Shown here in pieces: positions 1-12,157 of a stretch of DNA of 64,000 nt (position 1 is the stretch's first letter; each line of letters opens with the position of its first letter). Position numbers and translations under genes: made by a program. The stretch is from Favolaschia claudopus (Eukaryota > Basidiomycota > Agaricomycetes > Agaricales > Mycenaceae): positions 1,116,001 to 1,180,000 of the forward strand of contig JAWWNJ010000028.1 of the NCBI GenBank assembly GCA_037176885.1, in the 5' to 3' direction. The notes beneath the pieces were generated by a model. It saw nothing but the letters and a program-made list of their open reading frames with translations. It did no database searches and was not told where the DNA came from.

Positions 1-1028
1 AATGATTCTTGATCGTGGCCCAGTCTCGCACGACCGTGACGGCGGAATGAAGTCGAATGGAGGATAAGAGCCGATGTGGTTTCTCGGGCTCCAAAATAGT
101 GCTCCAGACGTCATAGCACAATTCCTGCAGACGTGGGCAGCGCAAAAAAATGGCGTTGAAGGGGATAGTGGAACGTGAGCCGAAGAGTTCGACTACGCGT
201 ACGAAGGGAAAGACCGGTGGTGGTGAATTTGACTCCGATTCAGCATTTTCTGCGAAGAAAGACGCGGAACAGGCGAGTCGCGTGAGGGTTTGCAGGTTCA
301 TCCCTGTTAGAAGTGCGTTGTTCAAGCTCGAGCATGAAGGAACCAGCGAAAGACGCTTGATTTTTTGCAGCGCGTCTGATTCCGGGAAGGGGAGAGCACG
401 GACATCTGTCGGCAGGGTGGTCGAATTGGTGAGGAAGAGGAACGAGATATTTGGAGCCATTGCGAGTATTTTGCGTAGTAGAGGTGCATTGCATGTCGCC
501 TCGGTCCAATAGATATGGGTCAATGAGTGAAATGGTCCAAGCTGCTCAGGATTGATGTCCACATCCACGATTCGGAGCCGAGACTTCGAGTCATCATCGG
601 ATAGGACAATGACACGCAAGCCTGGGCAAATCGCAAGGACGGTAGAATTGCGGTCAAAACGGGTGGTCGACAGCCGTACACTACGAACAAGCCTCGCGTT
701 TCCAAACATTGTCAGGGAATCGTAGAGCGTGTCGAAGTTTGCCACATCGACTTGTATGTTTTCGTACAAGAGTTCTTTCGCATAGCTGCTCCACAACCTG
801 CATACGAGCACCAGACAATATGCATTCTGACAAAATTGAGAGCCAACAGCTGAATTTGTTTGATTCACTCACCCGCCAGAAGCGGCCGACGTCTTGAGGT
901 GGGTCGGTAATGGGTGTGTACTGAAATTCTTCAGAGAGTGCTATATCCATGGGCGATGTGTCAGAAGTAGCTAGTCGATGGATGTGGAGCCAAATCTCGG
1001 CGGGTAGGGACATAGCAGTATTCGTCAA
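1..1028 (-). CDS. F-box protein with LRR-like C-terminal region, 3' end outside window
   Basis: Probable substrate adaptor of an SCF ubiquitin ligase. Exon 1 (1028-873) starts MTNTAMSLPAEIWLHIHRLAT, the usual basidiomycete F-box start (L-P-x-E-I-W), and the second Met at 1013 may be the true start. A 46-nt intron (872-827, GTGAGT...CAG) joins exon 2, which begins NAYCLVLVCRLWSSYAKELL, the second half of an F-box (LVCRxWxxxAxxxLY). The single reading frame then stays open to the window edge. It contains leucine-rich stretches such as VRSVRLSTTRFDRNSTVLAI and LRVIVLSDDD, consistent with a leucine-rich substrate-binding part, although no regular LRR count can be made. The target is unknown. The gene runs off the left edge, so its C-terminus is not visible. 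Confidence 0.8.
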
Positions 1029-1443
1029 TACAGTTCACGACGAAGGTTATCGAGAGAAGACAACAGTAACTGAGTAAGACAACGCACAGCAGCGCACAAC
1101 AGAGTCACAATACTTAGACTGATAGATATCAGAGATCAGTGATGATTGATGGCAAGAGAACGCGATCACATGATTGCGACATTACACTGAGGATCCGCGC
1201 GTCACCATAGTATAAGTACCTTGTATTACCTAGTTTTTACCTGGTTTACATTCATAAGTCAAAAGGCTGATTATTACGATACCCACTGGGTTTTTTGGCA
1301 CAGATGATCAGTAAGAGCGTCAAAGTAATTGCTACGAGGCGTTATCGACTCAGACAAATCATGAACTCGCACTTGCAAGGGGCGGTGACGTCCGTGAGGA
1401 GTCAAAAATCATTAATCATGGTTCATGTGAGTTCATGTGCCTC
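1029..1443. other. intergenic, nothing recognised
   Basis: 415 bases between the F-box start and the 3' end of the next minus-strand gene. It holds AT-rich stretches and the probable F-box promoter. No open frame with coding character was seen. Confidence 0.5.
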
Positions 1444-2181
1444 TCATAATGAGGCCTTCGAAGTGAAGCATGACACGTGTATTGAACGCGTCAAGTCCGG
1501 CACAGGGAGACTAGGGTCCAGTTGTGCGGGGCAGATTGATGTGTGGCCGTACCCGTTGGTTAGGTCGGTCAAAGGGGTGTTTAGCCTTCTCTTTTTGGGA
1601 GGACTTGCAGGGTTCTTCCGAGGCGAAGATAACTTGGAGGGGTGGCCAGCAGGAGTGGCCGGGAAAGTCTGCGAATTCTCGACAGACGCCGGGACTGCTA
1701 TGGTTTGCTCGTGTTCAACCGTGGAAGGCTCAAGCTCCGCAAACTTGCCAGTGAGAACGTATTCGTTGTAGAGAGATTTTGCGAGCTATATCAGATGATT
1801 CAATCTGTATAAATTCAGGCATCGAAAGAACGCACGCACCTCGATAAACTGCCCCCCAAGGTGATCGGCGATGAACTGTTTTTCCAATTGGCTCCCCTCC
1901 TCGTCAACAGAGGTCTGATGACCCGGCGGGTAACATAGATAAGCTTTCGTGCGCTCAAGCACTGTTACGGTGGATTCATCCATTTTGGAAATCTCAGCGT
2001 TAGTCAGTAACGAGTGTAAGATTTGGATCTTTGAGAATGCGGCTAATGCGTCCCAGGGAGTGTCTACCGGGAGAGTGGCGGTTCCAGACGCGTCATCTTC
2101 AGGCATGCCACCAGTGTAGTCAATGAAGGAATCGGCGAATGCGATCATTTTCTCCTGCTCTGGTGTTATTTTGAATGGCAT
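1444..2181 (-). CDS. hypothetical protein with basic C-terminal patch
   Basis: Two-exon model. Exon 1 is 2181-1840 and begins MPFKITPEQEKMIAFADSF. A 54-nt intron (1839-1786) starts GTGCGTGCG and ends TATAG. Exon 2 (1785-1444) ends at TGA. Both exons are 342 nt and in phase 0, giving 227 residues. The N-terminal half is acidic and helical in composition. The C-terminal half is rich in Pro, Ser and Thr and carries SPPKKRRLNTP, a plausible monopartite nuclear localisation signal. No domain was recognised. The splice restores a long open frame that neither exon alone would have, which is the main support for a real gene. A plus-strand frame over 1295-1771 is judged to be its shadow. Confidence 0.5.
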
Positions 2182-2768
2182 GGAAAACGCTGGGTGAAGA
2201 TGGGTGGCAAATTGAAATCCGTGAGAAGGTGGGTCAGTGCAAGAATGCGAGACGACTCGGAGTGGTCACGGTAAAATATATGAAGAGGAATTGCAAAGAA
2301 CAATACACTTTTTCCTTCAAAGAATTGGGGTCGTGAACAAATAACACTCTTTTTCTTCAAAACGGCGACAATCAATGGCGAATTTCATGGAGAGGCCACA
2401 ATACCGAATGTGATTGGCGAGTAAGTACTTAGTACAGGCCGTCGGACACTCCTCGCTCTGACTGTTATTGTTTTGAGTTATTCAAGAGTTATTGCAACTT
2501 GAACTTGAAGCAAAAACCTACAATTTGATTTAGACTGGTTCTTCTTTTCACGGGAACCAATATGAGCCGTGGTATTGCAAGAGTTCAAGGCTCGGTTTGA
2601 AATAGTTCAACAAAGACCAAACAAAGTTGAAACAAAGACTCGGAATTCAAGTCGATGCCGTGGCAGTTGCCGCGGCTCCATCAGTCCATCACATCAAGCA
2701 ATCATTCCCAGGCTCTCCTTTTCCCCTCAACAACATCGACGAAGTATGTAGTCGGAATCACTCGACAT
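2182..2768. other. divergent promoter region
   Basis: Intergenic space between the minus-strand gene that starts at 2181 and the plus-strand MYND gene that starts at 2769. It probably serves as promoter for both. The ORFs in it have no coding character that I can support. Confidence 0.5.
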
Positions 2769-4160
2769 ATGGATATTGATTCACTGGACGCGTCGTGGGA
2801 TGAATATGACTTTAGCGGCGTACGCATGCGGCGCATACCTGAGGCCGTGTGCGCCGAAGCGGAGGCTAAGTGTGTTTCAAGTCTCTTAAAAATTAAACCG
2901 AGTTCTAAACTTGAAGACTGATTTCGCTTTCAGTCTGAAGCGCGGAAAGAAGTTTCTGGAGGCGAAAGATCTAGAGCAAGCGGTTATCTGCTTTCTCAAG
3001 GCTCTGGAAGACCCCGAGAATCTAGCCGAATGCAACAGCGTCTCAAAACTGCTCCCTCGCAAGCTGGCGATCGAGTATTTGAAGATTCTGGTCAAGAAAG
3101 GTGAGCGTGAGATGGCTTCAACACGCAGAAACTTGGTCATCTCTAAAAATCTGTAAGGTCGTGAATACATAGAAGATATTCTGCATCCGAGTTGCTTCGA
3201 GGTGGACGAAGAGGGTCCACGACTGTGGGGATACATTGAGGCTCGACCGTATCTGAGGACACGCTGCGTCTTATTGCGTGAATATATGCTGGACAAACGC
3301 TGGGAGGATGCTGTGTGAGGCCGCTCTCGAATTCTTCCTGCCATTGACTAAACAACTACAATATTGCATTTCAAAAGCGCGCTCAACATTGACATGATCC
3401 GATTTGACGGCTCAGGACAGTGCGCAAGTCTAGGACCATTGCTCATCCGAGTCGGCAGAGCCGTCGATGCTCTATATTTCACTCAGAAGTGGCTCGAAGT
3501 CGTTGATCGGCCGCCTGGTTCCGGTGTCGATTTCGACTCTCCGCGACGGACTCCCATGTCGGACACTGAATACGAAAAGAGGAAGGCCGGATGGAATGAC
3601 CTTCAAATCTCCCACTCTGCTGCGCTTGCGGCTTTCATTTGTGACGGAGATACTCCGCTTGCGCGCCAGTATCTGCATCTTGCGGTTCAAGTGACTCCCT
3701 CCGTGCTCATTAAGGTTATCGGCAAGTATAAGGAGCGCGGTATGTTGATTTCGAGGTTCATTCCACACGAGGTGTTAACGATACGAAGTCGAAGGCGATA
3801 CACACCCTGTCCGAACATCTAATGGTCCTGAGGATGCCCGAGATCATCTCTGGTTGGCTCAAGATCTGTGGATGCAGGATGATGTGTGGAATTGGGTTGC
3901 GAACGACCCCGTCGTGAAAGTCAGCGTTCTGCGTGAATGTACCGAGCCAACTTGCAGGAAGAAAGAAGAGAGTGTTGGGGAATGGCAAAAATGCTCCGGT
4001 TGCAAGAAGGTGTGCAAACCTTAACTTCTCTCGCTCAAAAGCCTGTTACAATGTTCCTTCATAGGCATGGTATTGCTCACGCATCTGTCAGAAGGCTCAT
4101 TGGCCCGGTCATAAATCGGCCTGCACGGAAGAACAAAAATATGCGCAGCAGAGAAGATGA
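2769..4160 (+). CDS. MYND-type zinc finger protein with TPR-like N-terminal region
   Basis: Six exons (2769-2869, 2934-3100, 3158-3314, 3378-3739, 3789-4009, 4065-4160) give 367 residues. The protein starts MDIDSLDASWDEYDFSGVRM. Residues about 35-80 (LKRGKKFLEAKDLEQAVICF) resemble a TPR-like helix pair. The C-terminus is a complete MYND finger: C-x4-C before the last intron, then C-S-G-C-K-K spliced to A-W-Y-C-S-R-I-C-Q, then H-W-P-G-H-K-S-A-C. All the expected zinc ligands (C-x2-C, C-x3-C, H-x3-C) are present, and joining exons 5 and 6 is what completes the finger. MYND modules usually bind proline-rich peptides, and fungal proteins of this shape are mostly uncharacterised. The partner is unknown. 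Splice consistency makes the model firm. Confidence 0.85.
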
Positions 4161-5341
4161 TGTGAAAGCATTTTCTCCTACTGTTCGTCCAAACAAGCTT
4201 TCATGTCAGCCATTCCTCTGGCTCAGGAAATATTGAAGGCTTTGCAGGAATTCATTCTGTCTTGTCCTACGGATTCACAATCGGCACTGCACATAGTCCG
4301 TGTTTGGCAACTTTCGCATTTCCTAAAAAGCCCTGATGCGAGTGAGGCCGAGCATCGCCACAGATACTGTGGGTGAGCGCTCTCCGAACATAACGTATCA
4401 GTGAGTCGGTAACTATTCATTCGTTGAGCACATTGTCAACTAAGAGACACGAGTCGAGTCAGGATTCAAGTCGATCAATAAAGCTGCGCTCTTGCTTTCT
4501 ACCCAATCCACTGGCATTCTTGAAAATGAGTTTCTAGAATGGGTTCCTAAAGTATGATTCTGTTTCTCGGAAGCATTCATTGAGGTGGTTGGTCTCTGTG
4601 CATTGAATATCCTACAGTGACAGGCAGCCGGAAGTTAACGGTTCTCGCAACTACCCCAGCCCCAAATGGGGACCGAGTTGATCCGCCTGTTTGGCGGCAT
4701 CAGTTTAAATTTCAAGTTCGAGAACCTTCCTTGACTGGAAGGTTCGCGGGTGGCGCCAGTTGGCGCCTTGATAGAATTCTACTGCTCTCATCAGCATGCT
4801 AAACGCTTGAGAAACGGTGCGTCATCCCGATTTTGATCAATTTTTTTTTTCGATTCTCATCAATGACTCCCGGATTTTACGGCGCATCCAGTGCAATTCA
4901 CATAATTTCCGGTACCCTTTAGACGTTTGACTTTGGTGTTGAATCTTAAGGCACAATAAACAACCAGCAATTCCACGCGGCGTCCCGCATTTAGATGATG
5001 CTTTCGGTCGTTGAGTTCGTTCAACAACGCACACTATCACCGAGCTTTCCGACGGGATGCATCGGTGTGAACGCCCCGCGTACCCACGGCGGGCACGCGG
5101 CGGAGCCTACCGTCTCAAAATCTCGCCCGTAGTTGGCACAAACGGCCGTACCTGGTGGCAAGTCAGGCTCACTCCACCCGTGCAGGTCGCAGCTGTTGTT
5201 TCAGAGTGCGCGCTCGGTGCAAAACCTTGTGGAGAACCTTCATGATGTACCATGAGTCGAGGCATACGGATTCTGAACTCGAGGGTATATATACCCCGTA
5301 GTTTCGGAGGTGACGATATTCGCTCATTCGTTAAACTCGTC
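4161..5341. other. intergenic, nothing recognised
   Basis: About 1.2 kb between two plus-strand genes. It contains the promoter of the Zn2Cys6 factor. The short ORFs on both strands lack spliceable continuations or family motifs. Confidence 0.5.
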
Positions 5342-7576
5342 ATGACAGAAGGAGGACCGTTTACAATTTCTTTCGACGTGCCAGCGGCGAAACCTCGCGC
5401 TTGTACAAATTGCAAGTCAGTATACCGGTCTTTATCTTTTGTTGACTACTCATGCGAATTCTCAATAGACGACGTAAAATTGTAAGCGAGTATCTTCGCT
5501 GGCTCATAATTTGCTCACTGCTCGTCCTCAGAAATGCGACGGGGAACGCCCCAAGTGTGGGCCATGCTCGCGCTCAATGGGCTTCCAAGACTGTGAATTT
5601 GCCGATGACGGGCCAACCAGAACTCAGATACTTGAGCGTGGGTGGCTACGTTTTGATTCCATTCCTAGGTCTCACCGTCTAACAAAGATCAAATTGTCAT
5701 GTTGGAGAACCGCATCCAGGAGCTTGAAAAGCCTAAAGACAGTGAAGAATCTCTGTCCCCTCAGCGATCCTATGCTGCGGAGCGCCGTGCGGCATCGCTT
5801 CCTGCGCTTTCTCGGGGTGGTTCTCCGGTGCATCTCCCAGTTGCTCGTGCGTCATCATGTACTCTTTCGCCTCTGCCTGATCAGGTCATCACAGATGCTG
5901 AGTTGTCTTCGGGTACCTCGACTCCATTAACCATACACTCAGAAGTAAGCAGTTTGCACATTAAGTATATTTCCTTCGGCCTCAGTTTATATGCCTTTGC
6001 AGGGAACTCCTTCGATGGAGCTAGATCCCCTGTGATTGATTTATATTTTTTCTCCCGCTCTCCACTGACTATGATTATTTATTTATGATCATATAATGTA
6101 GAGTTCACAACTTCCTTCAACATGGTTCGCAATTCGGTTTTTTCCTTCATGTTGGGAATTTCCAGGGATCCGTCTTCGGGAAAAATAGACAGCGTCCCGG
6201 AGCAGGTTTGCTCGACGTGGTGCACCTATGGGCAGTTCATCTTTCAGGCACAGAGGAATACATGCCGTATGAGATCGGTTACCTTTCGCGGGCGCTACGT
6301 GCGACAGCAGATGCTCTATCAAGCCTCAGCCATCCCAATACTGTGCTGCACTGTGTTCAGGCGGAAGTACTGTTGTCACAGTATTTTCTTCGAAATACAA
6401 GGTTCCTGGAGGGGAAATATGTGCGTCCCAATCTCAATGCTGCATGTCCTGTATCCGACTAAGTATCACTTCGAACAGCATCTAAGCGCTGCGGTGTCCC
6501 TCGTCATCAGCTCCGGCCTGCATCGCATACGCACTGCGGACTCTTACGCTATGGGAGGACCCCTCGGGCCTGCGTTCCATTCTCTGGCCCCACCCCAAGA
6601 CGCGATAGAGGAGTGCGAGCGAATCAATGCTTTCTGGACTGTTCTGACCATGAACAACTGCTGGACAACCGCTGATGGGTCCCCTTCGAATATATCATAC
6701 ACCGTTCCGGATGCGCGGATCGATACGCCGTGGCCGATGGATATAAACAGTTCGGACTTTCAGGTAGGATATTTGTTAACAATTCTCACACATCAAAATC
6801 GACTGATATATGTGGGTATAGCCTCAGCTTCTCCCTCAGTCCGGCATGGGCACCGTTACGAATTTTCTCGCCAATCTTCCAGACAATGGAATTTCTGGAT
6901 CAGCACTGCACGCAAAAGCCGCAATTCTTTTCGAGCAAGCTTCGCGTCTAGCATCCCACTACCGCCCAAGTGAGCCCTCTCCTGTTCTCAGTCAGATAAT
7001 TAATGATTAATCTGTTGCAGACGTCATGACCAACGACCAACTCAGTCAATTCTACGTTTTATTCAACTCGATTGACACGTTAATCGAACAGTTCAAATCA
7101 AGCATTCCCACGGTTCAGATGCATGCGACGCGGGAGATGCTGATCATTCACAGCTTGACGTATGTTGCCACAATTCAGTTGCACAATCCCTTCATCATCG
7201 AGAACGACATGTCGCGATTGCGCGGGCTGGACGCGGCGAGGGTTATTGTGGCGTGTCTTGTCCAGGTTCCGATCAATGAGTTCCGCTACATAGACCCGAT
7301 TATGGGGGTACGCCGTTTTTCTGAAACCAGTGAAAAAATTATTGACTATGTTCTTGAAATTCGAAGACATTACTCATGGCAACGTCTCAAGTGTTCCTCA
7401 CAGAGCTGAGGAGATTGAGACGCCACAGGTCTTTCGACAGTCCCATAGCTCAGGAAGAGAGAGCGATTATGGACGCGATTGAAACGGTCCTCGCGGTTAT
7501 GAACATTTTTGCTCCGGAATGTCGGCTCATGAGTTCGTTGAAGTTCTCTCTGCCCCGGTCCCAATTCTTCGACTGA
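5342..7576 (+). CDS. Zn(II)2Cys6 transcription factor with fungal-specific regulatory region
   Basis: Ten exons (5342-5415, 5469-5481, 5532-5637, 5688-5944, 6003-6031, 6102-6420, 6479-6763, 6822-6969, 7021-7307, 7367-7576) give 575 residues. The DNA-binding cluster is C-x2-C-x6-C-x6-C-x2-C-x8-C, starting ACTNCK and continuing KCDGERPKCGPCSRSM. It is assembled only when a 13-nt micro-exon (5469-5481) is included; this supplies the RRKI basic residues. Next come a coiled-coil-like dimerisation stretch (MLENRIQELE), a Ser/Pro linker, and a long C-terminal region with NAFWTVLTMNNCWTTADGSP and SYTVPDARIDTPWP, which matches the basidiomycete fungal_trans-type regulatory domain. It should act as a nuclear DNA-binding regulator with unknown targets. 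A second tiny exon (29 nt, 6003-6031) lies in the linker. Confidence 0.9.
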
Positions 7577-8677
7577 AACCTGCATCAGGCTCCCAGCTCA
7601 CTACTATGCAGCAGCTGTACCATGCTATCTGAGGACTGGGCAATGTTCAGAATCGGAGCTTTTTTTCCGCCAAAAGTATAATTCTCCCGCTTTATGCCAT
7701 TGTGTTTGCACTGTGTTTTACTCCAGAATACTCTGGAATCATACTAGTAGAAGGTCCTTCAAGTTTCCCGTAGTAGCTACCTGTCTCGTATTCCTTATCG
7801 TTACATCCTTTTAATGTAATAATTGTTCCCTGAAGTCAAGCAGTATACATACTCTATTGAAACTCAGTCTCCAGGCGAGGTTCAACTGTAATCGTCGAGG
7901 TTGAACATCGTGGCAGTGCATTCCGTATCAGCCCGGCTCCGGTAACTGCCGAGCAACCCATCAACAACCGGGTTGAACCGGGTGGTCTTCTCTAACAGAC
8001 CATGGCCAACGCGGCCTAAGTAATGGCAAATGCCCTCTTTTACCATCTTCTTTTGTCTGAAACCCAATCGTTCCCTCACCTCACCTCGCAAAGGTTGTCA
8101 AATCTCGGCGAAAGCACAATCACTGGTGGCGCTCAGTCTCGATGAGCTCATCTTCCCCAAGATCCTCCCCCGGATTCGGAGTCGAGCGTCTTTGACGATT
8201 TAGATGTCAGCCTACGTTTACAGCAAGCACTCAGGCTGGCGCCAAAAGATAGCCTGTTGCGGTGGCCGATGCGTTTCGCTCTGGCTCCCATGTAGTCACT
8301 CGACGCAAAAGCTGAGTTATGTCTGACGTCAATTGCTTCCCCCCACTATCGCTAGCTATCGCTGCAGGCGCCTGGAAATGCAAATGCAAATTGAATGCAA
8401 ACGGACTTGGGACCATGGCGAATAGTTAAGCTCAGGTTTCTTCCAAACATCGCCGACTACAACCCGCAATGCTCGCGGATTTCCGTACCAGACGGTCTAT
8501 CGCATCGATGTCGTCCTTTTTCTACATCCGCCCAGTCTCTCGTTCGCAAAAGAACTTGTGAAATCGCATGCACAGCAGTTTGCGCAAAATAGCTAGACTC
8601 CACGAAGCTACGTCACATTTACGCGCAGTATCTTAAATACTCTCCAGAGTCTGGCCACTGCATCCCATCTCACCACC
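7577..8677. other. intergenic, promoter side of the caleosin-like gene
   Basis: 1.1 kb without a supported gene. An AT-rich TTAAATAC about 48 nt before the next ATG could act as a TATA-like element. A 69-codon minus-strand ORF at 7882-8091 has no recognisable features. Confidence 0.45.
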
Positions 8678-10261
8678 ATGGCTGCAGCACTCTCAAACGC
8701 AGGAAAATCTCTCTCTGACGGCGCCAATTCTTTTGGAAAAGGCGTCCAAGATACCGGTTCGGCAGTTGGTCAAGGTGTTACTGATGCTGGGTTCGCTATT
8801 GGGAAAGGCGCGTCCGGACTTGGTCGAGGCGCTGTCGATGCGGGCAAGACTGCTGGGCAGGGTGTAGGCGATTTTGCGGGGGGCGCGGGGAAGGGTGTCG
8901 CTGATGGCGGTAACGCTGCGTTCGACGGTGCTGGAAAGGCAGGTCAGGCAGTTGGCGATGCCGGGCAATCGGTTGGGAAGGGCATAGGCGATGCTGGAAA
9001 GGCTGGATTGGATGCTGGATCAGCTGCTGTAGGGAAAGGTTTCTCAAGCGGCTTTGATATTGCCGGGGCTCTATCGAAGGAGGCGCTAGATTTACAGCGA
9101 AATGTTGCAGGTGGGGTCAGTTCTCTTGGGGGAACGGCGGTGGATGGCGTTATCACTGTGGGTTTGATTACTTTATTTGTTGGACGAGGAGCTGAATCAC
9201 GGTAGGCTGTTACGACAACAACAGGCGCTGTCTTCGATCCAGTAGCGAACTCATTGAAATCCATCGAGGGCTTGGAGGGGCTTGGGGAGGGCATCGATAG
9301 CATCAATGGCCTGTCAACTACCGCGTTGCAAAGTGTTGGCGAAACCACAAAGAAAGCGCTCAAACTGGCTGGTCGGGTGTGTGAATCCTTGGAATCCTTT
9401 CGAGTCCGTATTGATACATTTTTTGATGTAGGCGCCGACATTTTTTGACCCCAATGCCGACGGTATCGTCGAGGTATGTATCATATAGCGTTTCTTTCTC
9501 GTGCACTTACGTTGCATATCCAGCTCGCAGACACTCAGCGCGGTTTCGCCCTTCTCGGCCTGAAGGAACAGTATGCGAAGATTGCAGCTTACGCCCTACA
9601 CTCGACGTTCACGTCAGTTAATATCCTCCTTCATACCCGTTTCCTGAAGCATTGGCCGGCAGATACTCCACTGCGGACGCGTGGCTTACCATCCCGAACA
9701 CGTCGACGCTGCCGGTCAAGATCGATAACATCTCCAACACCCGTTGGGGCCGTAACTGGGGAAATTATCAACGTGTCGATTGGGTCAATGATGCGGATAT
9801 CGAGACTGTGAGCGCCTTTACTCGTGAAAGACTAAATCTTCTGATCCAAATCATCTTCTTAGTTCTTTGGCATACGCGAACGTCAGTCATGGACCGAGTA
9901 TTGGACGGATATGTACGCTATATTCCAAAGTCTTTTCACTTGGCGTTGATAACCTTTTCCAGCAAATCCTACTTTGGGACTGCATTGCTTATATTTGAAT
10001 GGGGTACCACTTGGCCGTTTGCTGTTCCGCAGCTGGCTGAGCTGGAGCCCGCGAGCCCGATCGTGTCTCAGCTTGGCCTTATCATGCGTGTATGTTTCCT
10101 TGGTTTCGACTTCGTGTTACATCTTGAAACCATTCGGACACTAGACTGTGATTATACCGACCATTGCCAAAGGTCGCCAGCATGCTCGAAGTATCAATAC
10201 GTCAGATGACGACTCGAACGAAAAGCCGGACCCACCAAGCGGGAAAGCGGAAGGAAAATGA
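8678..10261 (+). CDS. caleosin-like EF-hand protein with N-terminal Gly/Ala-rich amphipathic repeats
   Basis: Eight exons (8678-9157, 9206-9376, 9432-9473, 9524-9612, 9663-9807, 9863-9912, 9963-10089, 10145-10261) give 406 residues. Residues 1-160 are a degenerate tandem repeat of about 11-15 residues (GKGVQDTGSAVGQGVTDAG type), like LEA or lipid-coat sequences. Splicing exons 3 and 4 creates one canonical 12-residue EF loop, D-P-N-A-D-G-I-V-E-L-A-D, followed by TQRGFALLGL. That loop and the downstream layout (PNTSTLPVKIDNI, NDADIET, FEWGTTWPF) resemble caleosins, the calcium- and haem-binding lipid-droplet peroxygenases. The C-terminus is charged. A role on lipid droplets or in oxylipin formation is an inference from the family. 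Ordinary caleosins are shorter and lack the repeat domain. The alternative is an unrelated single-EF-hand protein. Confidence 0.65.
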
Positions 10262-10481
10262 GTTGGAATTGTGTAAAAACTGAACTTGTATTATCAGACT
10301 CCACTGTATCTATTCACGTTATGATGCATTTCCGATGCTTCACAATTCATTTCTTTCCTATTCGGGCGTTTGGCGGTGAGTGGCTGTGAAACTGTTTGTA
10401 TGTGATTGTCCGGGCGCCTATTTGTTTTTCGCGGTCACGCCGACCCTCTCCCTTCTTTCCTTTCACTTTCTTTCACGCGCG

Positions 10482-12157
10482 ATGGAGCTCTCTCAGGTAC
10501 ACGACTCTGCCCTGGTATACTCCCAACCTACTCTAAGCGTTCTTCTCGTTCTGAGTTGCGGTGCAGACGGGAATCCCGATAATTCGAAATGACTCTGAAG
10601 AAAGCACGGAATCGCCATTTGGATCGGCGCTGAACACACCAGCCGACGAAATCACTTTCAGCTTTGACTCGCTCGACGCCAAACTGCTGTCTGCTGGTGC
10701 ACCGCATGTAGTAGAGCCTTCGGAAAAGCAAGCCCAAGCCAGTCGCACGCCAGAGAGACCGGCGAGATCGCCGCGCCGCGTTTCCCTGTCCCGCCAGTTC
10801 TCCATGGCCATGGACGAGGCTAATAAGAGTGTCAGTTTGCTTGTTACCTAGGCTCTGTTGTTTTTTCTAACTACAGAACAAGATATCGCCCAACGGTCCA
10901 CTTTATCGCGCCCGCTCAGATTCTGATGGAGGTTTTGAACCGGTGCGCCCTTGTTCCTTCAGACTGAACGCATTGGGAGTGTCTCTGAATTTCAATTATT
11001 TCCAGATTCCTTTCCCGCCCTTGTCGAACACATCCCAGGAGTCGTTCAGCCCAGCAGCCGTAGAGACCGCCAGCGAAGAGCCCCAACCGAAAACGCCGGA
11101 GCCACCTGTTCAGGATCCCTATGCCATACCCTCCTCTCAGCTTGTAGAAAAGATGGTACGTACTTATCTCTTTCACTTGCATATGATTCAACCGACAGTC
11201 ATAGACCCCCCGTGGGCGGCCGCTGCTGCGTCGCGACATATTTTCTCCTGCCTCAGAGCCCGTTCTTCTTGCAGTCGAAGATAAATCTATGGGCAGTGTG
11301 GAATTTACTCCTCGTGTGCATTCCACAATTCGTCACCGCAAGGTACGTATGGGGTCTGTTTTTTGACTCGAATGAAACTGATAGCAATTACATAGTCGCA
11401 AGGCAAGTTCAAGCTCCTCAACGATAGCATTACCGGAGAACCTGCGTCTGTGGGTCAGGAAGAAGTCGTTCCGGAGACGGAGCTCGACGAGGATTTCGAG
11501 GAAGCGGACGACATCAGCGCTTTTCTTCATTTACCGCAGCTCTCTCCTTTGTTCCCGGTCCAGCTCATCCTGTTTCCGGTGTGGGTTGCTATTGTTGGCG
11601 CATCAATCCTCCTCTGCCCCACCTACCTCAACACAGTCTCCTTCCCTGCCTCCGCAACTCGTACATCCGTATCAAGCCTCCGCACCTACATCCTTTTCTT
11701 GGCGCAAACCTTCATCGTGTATCTATTCCCCTTCAACGCGCCGCCTTCGCCGATCCGTAACTTCGCACATTGGGCAACGGTCGCGCACCTACACGTCGCG
11801 GTCTTCCTCGCCGTGCTCGTCGGTGTCGCGTACTTTTACCTTCCTGTTGGGGTGTTGCTCACGGCGGGGTGCGCGGGTTTGTTCATGCACGCTTGGAGCG
11901 ATTTTTCTGTTGATAAGGATGATGGTGTTGCAAAGGAAGAGGAGTTGGGTGGTGGTGATATCAGGCAGACATTGTATCGCGTCCTGTTGACGCCTGAGTG
12001 TGGGTTTGGAGATGGAGACAAGATCAAGTGCGTCGGAGGCAAGTATTTGTTGGTGCGAGCACAGCGGCGTTCCGAGACAAGAGCGGAGATATTGGCTGCA
12101 GGAGGTTTGGACTTAGACTCGGAGTCGGAGTCGGATGACGAAGAAAACGATGAATAG
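10482..12157 (+). CDS. multi-pass membrane protein of unknown function
   Basis: Six exons (10482-10496, 10567-10830, 10877-10942, 11006-11155, 11257-11346, 11396-12157) give 448 residues. Exon 1 codes for only MELSQ. Residues 1-165 are hydrophilic and rich in Ser and Pro, probably cytosolic and phosphorylated (RSPRRVSLSRQFSM). A weak hydrophobic stretch NLWAVWNLLLVCIPQF comes next. The last exon holds three or four strong hydrophobic segments: VQLILFPVWVAIVGASILL, TYILFLAQTFIVYLF, and LHVAVFLAVLVGVAYF together with LPVGVLLTAGCAGLFMHAW. The tail is acidic (SESESDDEENDE). The donor after exon 5 was taken at GTATGG (11347), not the nearer GTACGT, because only that choice keeps the frame. No family was recognised. 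The gene converges with TMEM184. Confidence 0.75.

Noticed and set aside
1295..1771. 158-codon plus-strand ORF
   Set aside because: It overlaps exon 2 of the minus-strand gene at 1444-2181, which splices in frame and ends in a clear basic patch.
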